A stretch of 64,000 bases of DNA from Acanthochlamys bracteata (taxonomy: Eukaryota > Streptophyta > Magnoliopsida > Pandanales > Velloziaceae): NCBI GenBank assembly GCA_019914995.1, contig CM034143.1:560501-624500 (forward strand). The letters are read 5' to 3'. Positions 24,422 to 37,200 of this stretch are shown one piece after another (position 1 is the stretch's first letter; every line of letters begins with the position of its first letter). A program made the translations under genes and the position numbers. Under the pieces are notes generated by a model. It made no database searches. It saw only the letters and a list, made by a program, of their open reading frames with translations, and had not been told where the DNA came from.

Positions 24422-27177
24422 GAATGCAAACTTGGTTTTGAACTATAAATTCAATGTTCAAATGCTTGATTTTCTTGCAGCAATGTGTTCTATATATATA
24501 AAGCTAGAAACTGAATATTTAGTCAGAGTTAGCTAAGAATTCAGTAGTAAAGTAGCAGTCTCAAAAATCTCACGAGTTACCCTTAAGAGAAGACTCCGAA
24601 AACAAAAGAATTGAAAAAAAGTTTCGAATATTCTGATGAGAAGTGGAAGAAAGGGACAGCAAGTGATTGAAGAGAGTAGCTTATTTATATAGTTGTTTAA
24701 GGACAAAGATGAAACTGTTAAATTTTTTTATTTTTTTCCTCTGAAATGTTTTGCTTTGAAGTTAACGGTTTTCCTAGAGATATAAGAATCAAAGAAAGAA
24801 AATTAAACCTTCATTATTCTTGTGATATAAGAATAGAGACAGTTGAACCATAATCAGTCCTTTCCATGGCCCTTCTTTTTATGATCAAATTCAAAACCAA
24901 AACAATCTCATATGAATAAATAATTCATTTGGAATAAAATCACGAACCAAATTATAGATATTTAACAACAATGTGTTGAAAAAAATTTTTTTTTTAAACT
25001 AAAGCAAGGAAATTGATGAAAGTAGCTTTCATATGGTTTGATAATGTGAATACAATAAAGAGTTTTCCAAAAAAATGAAATTTTTTGTCCAATCATATAC
25101 TGCGGATATAAGCAGTAATGAATCAATGTCAGGAACAAATCACTAGTTAACAACCAATCCAAAAATTGAAATTTATGAGAAAAATGTTCTTATTCTGTCT
25201 TTTTTTTTTTTTTTTTCTTCTTTCTTTCTTTCTTTCTAACCAACAATTCATGTCTTCACTCAATGCAATTTAAACTCTAACTACTTGTGACGCGTTTAAT
25301 GTTCGAAAACATATATTGGCTCTGATAGAAGGGACCCTCTAGAAACATTGTGTTCCTACTTGAAAAGCAATTGGTTTACCCATAAATACTGACACCCTGT
25401 TTTCTTATCTTGCAAAAAAAAAAAAAAACTCCTCTGTAGTTTTCGAACAATCTTGTTAATTTTCTTCAGTTATGCTTCTATTTTAAGTCATCACCTTGAA
25501 ATAATCTATAAATCTTTTTTATGCGACGAATTTAAAATTCTTCTCAAAATCAATTGACAATAAAAAAAGTGATCCTAAATTTTTATGAATATCATTTCAG
25601 AATTATTGATAAACAATATGAAACTAAATCATTCTTTAACACTTGCCCTCTAACAGAAAGTTCAATTTTTTTTTTAAATTGAATTGATATAAACTACGTG
25701 TCCTATAATAAATTGGATGAAACAGATGATCTGTTCTGAAATAAAATAGACTACTTGCCATAGAATATAGCAGACAACTGTCCTTTAAAAGAAACGAACT
25801 ATCTGTTCTGAAATAAAGCGGACAATTTTTGCTTTAAAATAAACCGGACTATAAAGACCCTGAATAGATATAGATAATAAATTAAATTTAGCCCATATTT
25901 TAGACCGATCCGGTCCAATCTGCTCTGATATTATGTAACGAATTTAAAATTTTCTTCAAAATCAATTGATAATAAAAAGAGTGAGTTTAAATATTTATGA
26001 ATATTATTTTAAATTCATTGATAAATAACGTGAGACTAAATTATTTTTTAACAAGCAACAACATCTTCTATCTTATAAATTGCATCACGAATGAATGAAA
26101 AAAGAAAGTAAAAAGAAAAGAAAACATTGTCGCAATTTACGTAAGGAAGCAATCATAAACATTGAAGACAGCTTATAGTTCTTGCCTACTTCACCTTCAC
26201 ACATTTACTACTTCATTCATTTCGTTCGAGAAGAAGCATAACAACAACACTTTTTTATATAATAAATTTGGACACTCACTGAGCTAGTTTTGTAAATTAG
26301 TGTATACTTATAAAATAAATTTTTTTAAAAATAAGTTTATTTTTATTTTATATAATTAAATAATAATAAATATAATAAAAGAATATAGCGTAAAAATTAA
26401 TATTTTTAAATAAGTTTTATGAAATTTTATAAAAAGTTTTACCCAAAATTTATCTTGTATGACATTAGAGCTACGCGTGCGGGAAATGACCCTATAAAGG
26501 AATTAACCCCATAAGCGGATTATGCTATGAGCTACGTGCGACGAAAATATTGAATTATTTTATCTTTTAAATAATTAATTAATATTTAGAAATGTTTCTA
26601 AAATAAATATAATATAATTTTATACAAAATTATTTTTGAAATAAAAAAATTTATAGAAAATTTATTTGAAAATGAGATGCTATGTTAAACCGGAGAAGGT
26701 TTTGAAGCTGTTCTTCGTCCCTGTGTGGAGATAGACACCGAAAGAAAAGAATCAAGCTTTCTTTATAGTTGTAGAGACTGCGTCTTTCTTTGGCATTAAT
26801 CGATCCCGATTAGTGAAGATAGAGAATCAATCGAGTCTCCGGCAATCACAGCGTCCGCGGCGGCGACGAAGTGTTATGCTTGTAAGAGCAGTTTTGAATA
26901 CAGTTCCGTTTTTGCCCTTACAGCGGTGCAGAGCTGTGAGAAGGGTTGAAACCTTCATGTACAAAGATTTGCGCAGAGTGTTGAAACTTTGTTTGATAAT
27001 AAACATAGTGATACTGTTACACGGCTAGTTTTGATGATACAGAAATTTGTGAAACGTTTTAATTTGCAAATATAACACGTACAGATCATGTAAGAACCTT
27101 TGCAGATTCAAGGTGTTAGTAAATCAACAGAGTTTTCAAAGACTGACACTTCTGAGCTAGGTATCTTGATCTTAATG
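24422..27177. other. Gene-free spacer upstream of the amidase gene
   Basis: The first few hundred bases should hold the amidase leader and promoter. Then come T and A runs (25200-25217, 25415-25427), a pair of direct repeats and AT-rich element debris (26260-26660). Between about 26700 and 27060 base composition rises and a 46-codon open stretch containing CYAC appears without an ATG. I cannot assign it to a gene. Confidence 0.5.
25519..26052 (+). repeat. Pair of about 120-bp direct repeats
   Basis: Copy 1 (25519-25641) and copy 2 (25932-26052) share CGAATTTAAAATT, TCAAAATCAATTGA, TTTATGAATAT and ACTAAAT in the same order and spacing. A third, reversed fragment is at 18379-18450. Direct repeats about 290 bp apart could be degenerate terminal repeats of a small retroelement, or two copies of one dispersed element. 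No primer-binding site was recognised. Confidence 0.55.
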
Positions 27178-28881
27178 TTACAGGTCCTCGCCGCGTTCTC
27201 GATTAACAGAAGTAGAAAGAACGGCGAGGTTGCGGTTTAAGACTGTTAGAGCTGATTCGCAGTCCATGATTATCTTTGCTATGGAAGAAGGTTCATCCCC
27301 AATTACCTCTGATCCGACTGCCATTGCTGCGTGAGAATCTCTAAGGCTCCTCAAGTTTCCTAAAAACTGTCCCTCGCAAAAATGACTCATTGAGACGAGC
27401 ATTGCAATGTAGGCAAGAAAGAAACCTGATCAAGTGAAGAAGGTACCTTAAGAAGAGTGTTGTATGCATCTAACAAACGGTTTGCAGCAGGGCCGAACCC
27501 ATGCAGCTGCGGAACTTCCATCATATGCGTCCAGGGCCTGATGTCCTATAACAAAATATAGGTTTTTGTATAGTACAAGTAATAGCTATAAGGAAGAATA
27601 CCAGAAGATAGAACCAGCTTTTTTGTATGTAATCTGGCTTCAAGGATCACGGAAGTGGTGTTTTGTAAGATCTGTTTATAACCTTACCTTTGTGTATATC
27701 AAATTAAACGACCTCACAGTCTCTAAGAAGGTCTCCAGCTGTATCCTAAGCTCCTGTTCAGTGCTTTCGTAGTCCTCGTTAGGATTATAGTCATACTGTA
27801 CAATACAATAAACAACTTTAAGAGAATAACAATAACCATACCAAGTGATTATGGTGACATTTATATTCTTGTTACAAAACATAAAAGATTATATTCTTCA
27901 AACCTCAGAAGCCAATTCCTGGACCATCTGTTGCAATTTGGAAAGCTTCTTTGATTGATCAGCGAGCTTCTTTTCCAGTTCAGATATATCTGGTCTGAAA
28001 AAAAAAGGAATAAGAAGGAAAACAAATAAACCAAATAATCTGGAATATAGGGCAAAAACGATAAATATCAAAAATACCAAAAAAAAAGTTAAGGAAAATA
28101 AAATTGGAATTTGATGTTGGCATCACCAGCTAACCAAGTAGAATGAATGGGTGGATAAGAAAAGCTTACACTGGGTAGATGGATTGAACCTGCACATCTG
28201 GAGGGAAAAGCTTACACTCTTCTGTAAAAATTTGGCCTTGTTTCTCAGCAATTGAATCTAATAACTGAATGTCCTTTACTAACTGTTCATCGACGCTGCA
28301 TGCAGAAAAGATGGCACTAAAGCAGTTGAGTTTCAGTGTTTTGCACGTTATACAATAGGAACAATCGACAAGCTTGAGGGAATAGATCAGACTAAAGTAT
28401 CATAGCAAGTTGCAGAGAGAGCCACAAAATGCCTGACCTCCATTCAGGATTGTCAGCAAAGCAGCTTACTTCAACAAGATCCACAATAAGGTGAAGCATT
28501 TCAGCACGTTCTTCATAACTTCCCCTCCCCTAGGATTACCAAGTGCAACATTTAAACCAAATGCAAAAGTACTCAATCTTTATTTAAAAGAAACAAATGC
28601 AAAAGTACTCATCTTAAGTATAGTATACAAAGAAGATATAAATTTTAATTTCATTAGGTAAACCACAAATTTAATATCACTTTTTAATGATATCAAGATC
28701 CAGTTTTCACATTGGTGTGATTTTAAGTGGAAATAGGAAAGGATGATTGGCATAATCTTATTACCCAGAATAAAGGACTAGAATGACCAAGAAACGTAAT
28801 TAAAATTCTTCTTACAACCAGACATTAGCATGCTTTGCATATTATATGAACCAGCCCCTCCAAGATTGAAGGCTTAAAAAG

Positions 28882-28934
<53 letters not shown>

Positions 28935-30416
28935 CTTACAAAACCTTGATTGAGTTTCTGGTAAAATCTCTAAAAGTGCAACAATTCTTTTTGAAGTGAG
29001 ACCAGTAAGTTATCATTCTCCTAAGGAGTATGTTTGTCAATGCCTCTCTCAAATTGATTTAAGAAAAATAAATACAAGATAATAAATAACTGCAGTACTA
29101 GATGCACAATTAGCAGGAGTATTAGCAGATAGCAAAAAAACTTCCCACAAACTTGATATTTATCCTCTATGATTCTGCTAATGGATAGTCCCTAAGTACC
29201 ACTACATAGCTACCCACCTGGATGGCTTCCGTATCCACAGAAGCTGTGATTCCTAGGAAGCCAGCTATCTCAGACAAATCTGCAAGAACATTTGATAGAT
29301 AAGTTTTGCAAAGTCTCTTGTTTTTACGAAATTGTTACATATATGATACCTAAATACTACTGTACAAACTACCACTACAGGAAAGGAGGTGTCAGGAAGA
29401 ACAATGGAGCAGACAGACCCCGCAAGGCTCATAATGTACGAAGGACTGCAGAGTTTGAAATGTGCCTTAAAACCAAAAATAAGCAAACTGTGAGTAATGG
29501 AAGTACGATATGGGCATCATCAATCCAAGAGGACCAAGACAGTATTGCAGAATATATATCACTTGTTGCATGTTCATCATGCAATTGTACCACATGAGGA
29601 ACAATGGTTAAAGTAAGTCTCTTATCAGAAGGCTAAGAGACGGAAAGTAGTACGTTGAATTCTTGTTGTCTCCTCATCCCGGTCCAACGACACAACTTGC
29701 CAATTGTGCTGGGTAAATGGTGACCGATCACCCAAAAGCCTGACAACAAAAACTATCATTAATTCTGAGAAACTCAGTAGAAATTGCAAAGTAGTAGACA
29801 AATGTCTATATTTTTCCAATAAACATAATTTTCCATAACAAAAGGACAGGTTCCGCATGAAACAAAGGTAAACAAACTTAGACACTCTACGATTTTAAAG
29901 AATAACCAGTTCAAGAAAATGCAAAAATTTGATGAACAGAGATAAAATCTGAAGAATACAATAAGTTTGGAGTGAGAAAACCTCAAACAGCACGGCAGCA
30001 TTCACAGAGTTATACGCTTAAATTAAAGGATACACATCTCACAATCGAAAATTGCAATCCAATCCAGAAATTTGAGAATGACACAGTTCAACTTCAATGT
30101 ATGAATTTCAGAACCAGCAAGAACTATAATCTCCAAACTGAAAAGGGGAAAATTCCACAAAACTCGAATCCAGCATTGTCAGGCAAATATTCCATTTTGA
30201 AAGAAAACACACTTCTAATCCAACCTAAATCTCTAATTCAAAAATTTTCAGTCAAACACTACATGTATCAAAAGATCATTACTTGAATAACAACCACTCG
30301 AGCAATCGGTATCGCTCAACGCCGGCGTAGAGCAGTGACGTGGCAGGTGCATCAGCACGGGGGTAGTTCAGCAATTTCAACTTCTTCTGGATCTCTTCCA
30401 TCTGCTTCGAAGCCAT
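27178..30416 (-). CDS. AUG7: AUGMIN subunit 7
   Basis: Nine exons in transcript order (30416-30283, 29739-29654, 29279-29218, 28529-28438, 28295-28170, 27994-27904, 27795-27688, 27545-27447, 27366-27178) give 328 residues, about the length of Arabidopsis AUG7. Landmarks are [19 protein letters not shown] at the start, [29 protein letters not shown], a helical stretch [19 protein letters not shown], and the conserved [18 protein letters not shown]. Augmin is the eight-subunit complex that recruits gamma-tubulin to existing microtubules, so that new microtubules branch from them. AUG7 is a plant-specific subunit in the microtubule-binding part, needed for spindle and phragmoplast arrays. All junctions keep frame with GT-AG sites. 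Confidence 0.97.
28887..28930. repeat. (GA)22 microsatellite
   Basis: An uninterrupted 44-bp GA dinucleotide run lies inside the third intron of the AUG7 gene. It is likely to be length-polymorphic. Confidence 0.97.
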
Positions 30417-30764
30417 TGCTTCTCCGGCGATCGAAAAAAAAAAAACAAACTTGGATCTTCGCCGGAGTAGTTTTTTAAAAAATTATCGGAAACTTTCATC
30501 AGTATGTTGTTTTACATATTTTTATAAAGGATCTAAATTGCAATTGTTTTCCCAGTTAACTTTTCTTCCTTTATTTTATTTCTAATAGTGGTACTATATT
30601 GAAATATAAATATTTTAGTGACTTTTTGTGCAAATTGTTCCTGGTTAATCTCTGTTGAGTAAAATTTTTCGTCAAAGAGTGAGTCAGATAGATTGAAAAT
30701 TTTCACAGAAATTCTGTAAAATTTTTTAGTTTTGTTAGTGAGAGAGAGAGAATCAATCGAACCA
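30417..30764. promoter_or_regulatory. Divergent promoter region between AUG7 and the TLC gene
   Basis: The two start codons face away from each other with 348 bp between them, so both promoters and leaders must share this interval. A GAGAGAGAGAG run sits just before the TLC start codon, typical of GA-rich plant leaders. No clear TATA box is placed for either gene. Confidence 0.6.
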
Positions 30765-33112
30765 ATGGCGAGAGAGAGAAAAAATGGAGAGAGTGGGTTG
30801 TTTTTCATGGCGACGTTAGTGTTATGGGGTGTTTCAGTTCTGTTTGAAACGGTGTTTAACGGCCGCCGTGAACTTGCAGCTGTTGCAGCAGGGTTCGTTT
30901 TTTATCAACTAGCTAACGCCGTTGTACGCCGTTCACTTGCCGCCGGGAAAGATCCACTCTTTGTTAACACCGCTGTCTCACTGCTTCACTCTTTCCTTAC
31001 CTCTGCCTCTGGTATTTAAAAAGGATATATTAAAAATTAAAAGAATAGATTGAAAACCCTCTTTTTCTCAACATGTTCTATTCTGCTTTTTCAATTTATT
31101 GGAAAATTTTTATGATTTTCTGTAGTGGGTATGCATGCTTCGTTGTAGTTTATTTGGCAAACTGATTGATTTCGATTTTGCTATGCGTGAGTTCTTTATC
31201 TAATTTGAAAAATTAAACAGTTATTCAGTAGTGGTCGAATATAAGTCTTTAACTTTACGATCGCCTTTAGAATATTAGTATATGGAACTGTTTCATCCAT
31301 TAAAAGAGAGCCTTGTGTTCAAGTAAGATTTTGCTTAGTTTGAAGTTTGGCTAATTTGCTGCCAGGTATTTTGCAGTTATTCTTATTTTGCTCAACCAAT
31401 GCGTAGTTCGTGGGCCGATCAAAATGTTTGAATATGATGAATTGTTTGATGGCGTGTGGTTCGGTGCATATTCAGCATTGTGCTTTTCTTGTGGGTATTT
31501 TGCGTATGATCAGTTGGACATGCTCCGACGTAGACTTTATAGTGGTTGGATTCCTGGAATCCTCTTGCATCATCTGATACTACTTATTTGTTTCACGTTG
31601 GCACTCTTCCGGAATGTCACCATCAATTATCTGATTCTTACTCTTGTCTGTGAGGTACTTGGAGACTTCACTCCTAGTGCAATTTATCTACAGCATTGTT
31701 AAGTTTTTCGCAGACTGCCCACTGGTGAAAGTTAGCTAAAATAATTCCTTCATAGGTGTGCAGTACTATGCTTTCTAACTGCCTAGTTGTTTATAAGTTC
31801 TAACGATTGTACAGTATGTAACTGTTTTTTTCTGCCAAGTATCATGTCTATGCATACATAATGTATATAGTTTTATGCTTATATGGAAAATTATCTCAAG
31901 TATATGTGCAAAGGCATGTGAAAATGTGTATATGTTAACCTATGAAAACAAATAAAGTGTGAGCTTGTGCATTTATTTGATTGACTAGCCTAAGATTTAT
32001 AACAATCATATGTCAGAAAAGTTAATGTGATCTTAGAAGAAGATTGGACAATCCGGATGGCAAGCCAAATGACACTCTTAAAGATAGGCTCAGTTAAGAA
32101 GGAGAAGGATAACATATTAGCGTAGAACTTCACTGAATTTCACCTATATAATTGGTTTAGTAAGTGTGAACAAACTCCATCTGCGAGCCAGTTCTACTAT
32201 TGGTTCTGAATCCTAATTATGGATAGTCTTAGAACTTGGAACAAGAGTAGGAATTTATAGTAGTTTTTCTTTGAAGATACTGGATTTAGATGAGCCTAGG
32301 AGAAGTAAGTCTTAAATTATTAGTTATTTTCTGCTGTGTGGTTTTAGTTGGAAACATTCAGGATTGATGTTTTTATGGATTGATGGTTCTATGGTTGTTT
32401 CAATGTATATACACTGGTTTTTGATTTTGTGACTCTGACAAATCAGATACTGTGGCATATGAGTTACCACTTACCAGCATATTCTGTGTATGAGAAAAAA
32501 GAGTGGTATTTGATTTTGTGAGTCTGAAAATTTCAGATACTATGGCATATGAGTTACTTACCAGCATATTCTGTGTACGAGAGAAAGTTAAACCTAAACT
32601 TATTCAAAAGGATTACACAGTATTGCTTACAGAATCATTGTTGAACTTTGGCTATTTCTTGATTTTGTTTAATGATGCAGTCGTCGACCTGATATCTGAA
32701 TGATGTTTTGTCTTGTTGTGTATTAGATGTCTTTATCGAACTTCCAACATATTTAGTGCCGCATTTCTGATGATGTTTCCTAAATGATGACCGTTTTCTT
32801 CGTCTGTAGCTTCATTCAATCTTTCTTCATGTAAGGAAAGTACGCAGAATGGCTGGTCCTCGAGACGGCAATAGCAGAATTGTAAGGATAGAATGGATTC
32901 TCAACTGGTTTACCTTCTTTACTGCAAGGGTTGGATGCCATGTCTTCATTACATACAAGCTCATTGTTGATGCACCCAAATTCAGTAAAGGGATTGAGCT
33001 TCCTCTTGCTCTTTCAGGCATGGCCGGGATGAACTTGCTAAATCTATTTCTTGGACGTGATCTTTATAATGCTTACACACGGGAAATGAGGCAGCATAGA
33101 AGCAAGGATTGA
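30765..33112 (+). CDS. TLC-domain membrane protein (TRAM-LAG1-CLN8 family)
   Basis: Three exons (30765-31011, 31377-31654, 32810-33112) give 275 residues. The first ATG is preceded by an A-rich context; a frame extends upstream but has no earlier ATG. The protein is mostly hydrophobic helices (LFFMATLVLWGVSVLFETVF; LHHLILLICFTLALF; LPLALSGMAGMNLLNLFLG). It carries the TLC hallmarks FAYDQLDMLR, a paired His in ILLHHLILL, and CELHSIFLHVRK across the second junction. TLC proteins sit in the ER or plasma membrane; some synthesise ceramide, others sense or remodel lipids. The LAG1 ceramide-synthase motif is not seen, so the TMEM56/TLCD-like branch is more likely; the reaction is unknown. Confidence 0.93.
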
Positions 33113-33534
33113 AAGGCAATTTCTCTCATCTATGACAAGTAAAATTTCAGATATCTATCTGGATCAGCATCTACGAAATACAGATTGTGGGCTCTTAAAA
33201 TTCAGTTACAAGGAAGTATGTATATAGGTAAAAATGGTGAAAAAAAACCTGCAGAGGGGTTATTTGATAATGATATTTACTAGTTTGAAATTTTATGTAT
33301 GAGAAACAAACTTTGTGCTCATGCAAGTGGCAGAGCAGGGAAAGATCATCTGAAATTAAGAACTTTTTATTTTCTTATTTTAGTTAAAACAAAGATATTT
33401 TTATTGTGAATTTTCTCACTAACCATGGGGAGTTTTTTATTTATGCGAAATCTCCGATTATCCTGATACATTATATATACAGGAAATGAAAAAATCCAGC
33501 AACAAAAACAAATTTAAAAAAACAAACACACAAA
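33113..33534. other. 3' UTR and spacer
   Basis: This interval lies between the TLC stop codon and the tRNA. The first part, up to about 33360, is likely the TLC 3' UTR. No other feature is seen apart from the A-rich stretch beside the tRNA. Confidence 0.55.
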
Positions 33535-33606
33535 AGGTCCCACCGGGATTCGAACCCAGGTTGCCAGATTCAAAGTCTGGAGTGCTAACCACTACACTAT
33601 GGAACC
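33535..33606 (-). tRNA. tRNA-Gln (anticodon TTG)
   Basis: On the minus strand the 72-nt sequence folds as a cloverleaf. The acceptor arms GGTTCCA and TGGGACC pair with one G-T. The anticodon arm is CCAGA-CTTTGAA-TCTGG with TTG at its centre, and no intron is present. The internal pol III promoter is intact: A box TAGTGTAGTGG and B box GGTTCGAATCC. A TTTT terminator follows the discriminator base directly (33535-33532). CCA is not encoded, as usual for a nuclear tRNA gene. Confidence 0.97.
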
Positions 33607-34262
33607 GTCGCCTATCGAAGTGTCGAAAACACGTTATTAATATAAAATGTACTTTTCTGAAATAAAAAATATTTCATAAATATCAAAATTTTTTATATAT
33701 AACTTCTTTATAAATTTATATTTTCTAAAAGATTTATAAAATACTTATTCAAAATGATAAACATTTCAAACAATAATACCAAACAAATTCCATCATTTCT
33801 TTCTGCTACATTATTGAGGGGACATCTGAGAATAATTCTGAAACAAAATTCTTTTTATATAAAAAATATTTTTATTTTATTTTGAAAATAATTTATATTT
33901 TTTATTAAAAAAAATTATAATAAATAATAATAAAATTTTATTACGTAAAAGTTTTTATACTTTTAAAAAATTTTAAATAAATTCTATAAAAAATTATAAA
34001 AATTTTATTATAAAATAAAATAAACTTTTTGAAATGGAGTAAAATGAATTGCCAAAACGCCCATGTATGTACTGCAATTCCATATAGGAAACCACCATTT
34101 CAAAAAAACATTTATTTGACTTCCCTGTACACATCCGTTGGAGCTAAACAGTATCAACAAAAGCTGCTTATTACAAGCAACAGCATCTCAAACGGAGTAC
34201 CTTCTTTTCTCTCTTCTTTTGTTTTTTTTTTTTTTTTCTATTGCACTATGTTACTAAGGCCT
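33607..34262. other. AT-rich spacer before the filament-like gene
   Basis: No gene is seen. About 33640-34030 is A/T-run sequence of the kind found in the short elements elsewhere in the window (AAAATTTTATTACGTAAAAG). The right end is probably 3' UTR of the filament-like gene. Confidence 0.5.
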
Positions 34263-37200
34263 CTACCTGGAGATTAACTGTTTTACATTATGATCCATGA
34301 AAAGCGATAACTTGTTACCGGAAACTTCATTTTCAAGTTGGCTGATGGAAGCTAACATGCTTTCATTTCTAGCAGCGCCGATAATAGAGAAGCTGTCACT
34401 GAGTTCAGGGTTCTCAGCTTCTGAGATTATCTCGTCAATGGTCATCAGTGACTTTAGTTGCTGACTGAGTGAGGCTATTGTCTTCTGGCATTCAGCGAAT
34501 TTTCCAGTAGCAACAGCAAGCTCTTTATCCTGAGAAGGAAACTACAATATTAGTAGCAATGCAGGTTCAAAGTACGAATGTGATTATTATCAGCAAGTTA
34601 TTGAGAGGGAAAAACAATCCATATTACAAAAGCCAATGAAACAATCAGCAATTAAAGCTTTAATCTGCATTAAAGTTACTTGTTTTAGTTTCAGGTCTCC
34701 ATTAGACTTTGTAAATTGCTTGGAATGAATACTCTTGGTGATCATGGAAACACCATCGTTCGAGTTCTGGAAATTCGAGGAAAACATAGCTAAACTGGCA
34801 ACAGCACCATCTCCGTCAGCTTTCCTTTCTAAAGAACTCGACTTTTCACGAAGCTCATTGACTTCTGTATTCGCTTTTTGGAGTTGAGATTCCAACTCCC
34901 TCTTCTTTCTCTCTAAGATTTCTGCGTGCTCTACAGCTTCAGCAGCCAAAGCCCTCATCTCTTCCAATTCCCTTTTCAACAGCATTAACATCTCCTGCAG
35001 CCTCTCAGCTTCCAGACGTGAACCCTGGATCTCAGATTCCAATAGCTTATTCTTTTCCTCTGAGAGTACTACACTGTTTGTAGCTTCTAAAGATGTCTTC
35101 CTCTCCTCTTCAGTTTTCGCCTCTAACAATGACAATTTCTCTTGCAGGTTCTCAAGCTCGGATTGTGACAAATTAATCTGAGTCTTCAAGACCTTATTGT
35201 TGGCCTCTGCAGCCTGTGCTCGAATCATGGATTCTGCAGATACTGCTCTCTCCTGTTCGACTTTGCTTTCTAACAATGGGACTTTCTTAGAAAGCTTCTC
35301 AATTTCCAAAGTGGCAGACTTCAGCGGCAACTCCAGCGCCTTCTTCTCCGTCTCTAAGGCTTCCACAACACCCTTAAGTTCTGCAGAATGAGCATTTTCG
35401 GTTTTGATTTTCTGCTCTAGCCATATAACCTTCTCCTGAAGCTTTCGGGAATCTGCATGAGCCAACTCAAGCTGAGACTCTAATACTTTCTTCTGTGCCT
35501 CTGAAGCTGTCCCGTTAGAAACAAGTTCTGCAGACAATACACGCTCCTGTTCAAGCTCACTCTCAAATTTAACTACCATCTGTTGTAGCTCTTTAAACTC
35601 TAGCTGTACTTTCTCGAGCTGGATCTCTAGCTCCTTTCTCCTATTATCCATGATTTCTAGATCCTGACACTTTGTGTCATAGTTAGCAGACAGTGATGTG
35701 GTCTCTTCAAGTTTCCTTTCTAGCAGTGCCGCCTTCTCACTTAACTTCTCAATTTCTGCATGTGCTCCTCTTAGTGATTCCTCATTTTTGGATTCCAAAT
35801 CCTGACTGTTAGTTGAGGACTTTACAAGCGAAGCTCTATCATCGTGGAGCTTTCCTTCTAGGACACTAACTTTTTCACGAAGCTCTCCAGCTTCCAACCT
35901 AGATGACTCTAACTGAGACTCTAACAACTTTCTCTTTGCTTCAGATGATACTACTTCCATCTCGCTAGCTTGCTTCGATCTATTCACAAGATCTAGTTGT
36001 CTTTGAAGCTCAAGTATATCATTTTCTGCTGCTCTAAGTTGATCTCTCAGGGAATTAAGAGCACTTTGAGTATTGAGAAGATCTAACTCTAGTCCACTTT
36101 TCTCCTTTGCCATGTTCTCAAGCCTCTTCTCCAACTCGTCCATCTGCTCATGAAAAACTTCTGTTCCAGCTGTTGTTGAGCAAAGAGTTCCCTTTTCAAA
36201 ATTAGGGTTTCTATCATTTGTCTCACGCAGTCCAGCAAGCTTTTCCACCTCAAGAAAATCATCCATGAGATCAATCTCAACAGAACCTTTAGCAAAGTTT
36301 CTTGCCCCAGACTTGTCTTTTCTGAATTGGTCGAGCTCAGCAACTAGGGCTGAAGCCCACGAATCTGAGAAGCTAGCTTCATTTTCAACACTCGGCAGCC
36401 TATCTCCATTGTCAGAATGGCTATCTGTTATCGACTCAGCATATCCCAAGCTTGAGGTAAGCTTATTATTACCAGTTGTTAAAGTCCTATGAGCTTCTGC
36501 TCTCAACCTACGACACTCAGCTTCAAGCTTAGTTATCTTTTTAATACTCTCCAAATGCTGTTTGCTAGCACTCTCGGCTGCTTTAATACTCAAATCCCGC
36601 TCTGTGGTTCGCCTCTGGAGCTCTTCCGATTGAGCAAGCAGCTCAACTTTGAGCTTAGAGTTTTCTTTTTTAAGTTGTTCAAACTTTGAACGTAGTTCAT
36701 GATCAATGAGAGATTTTGTAGCTTCAAGCTGGGCTGTTAACTCAACAATTCGAGTATTCAGATCAAACCTCTCGGAATCCCATTCTCGTGTTTTCTTTGC
36801 AAGGGCATCATGCACTTTTTGCTCTTGATCCTCTCTCGATTGACGGAGCTGCCTAACACATTCTTTAAGAGCCCCGTCAAGATTGCTTACTCTCTCTTCA
36901 AGGGAAGAGTTCTGATGACTTGAGGATTCAAGTTGCTTTCTAAGGGCTGCAACCTCAGTTTCTGCTTTTTCCCACCCTAGTAAGGACAACAAGGAGCAAA
37001 TTAGAATCAATAGTAAAGATAAGAAACACCATTTCTTTCCTCTCTGACAACTTCACATAGCTGCAAAGACTTCCCTTTATAAGCCTCAAACACAAGAACC
37101 AGCAGAAATTTGAATGTTCCTCTGTCCTTAAATACTGAAAAATATAATAGGTAAAGTGATTCATTAGAAACCTCATGAAATTTAGCAGCTCACCAGAAAC

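Noticed and set aside
34590-37010. Single 806-codon open frame
   Set aside because: It is exon 3 of the filament-like gene with intron read-through at both ends. The true gene has four exons and 956 codons.
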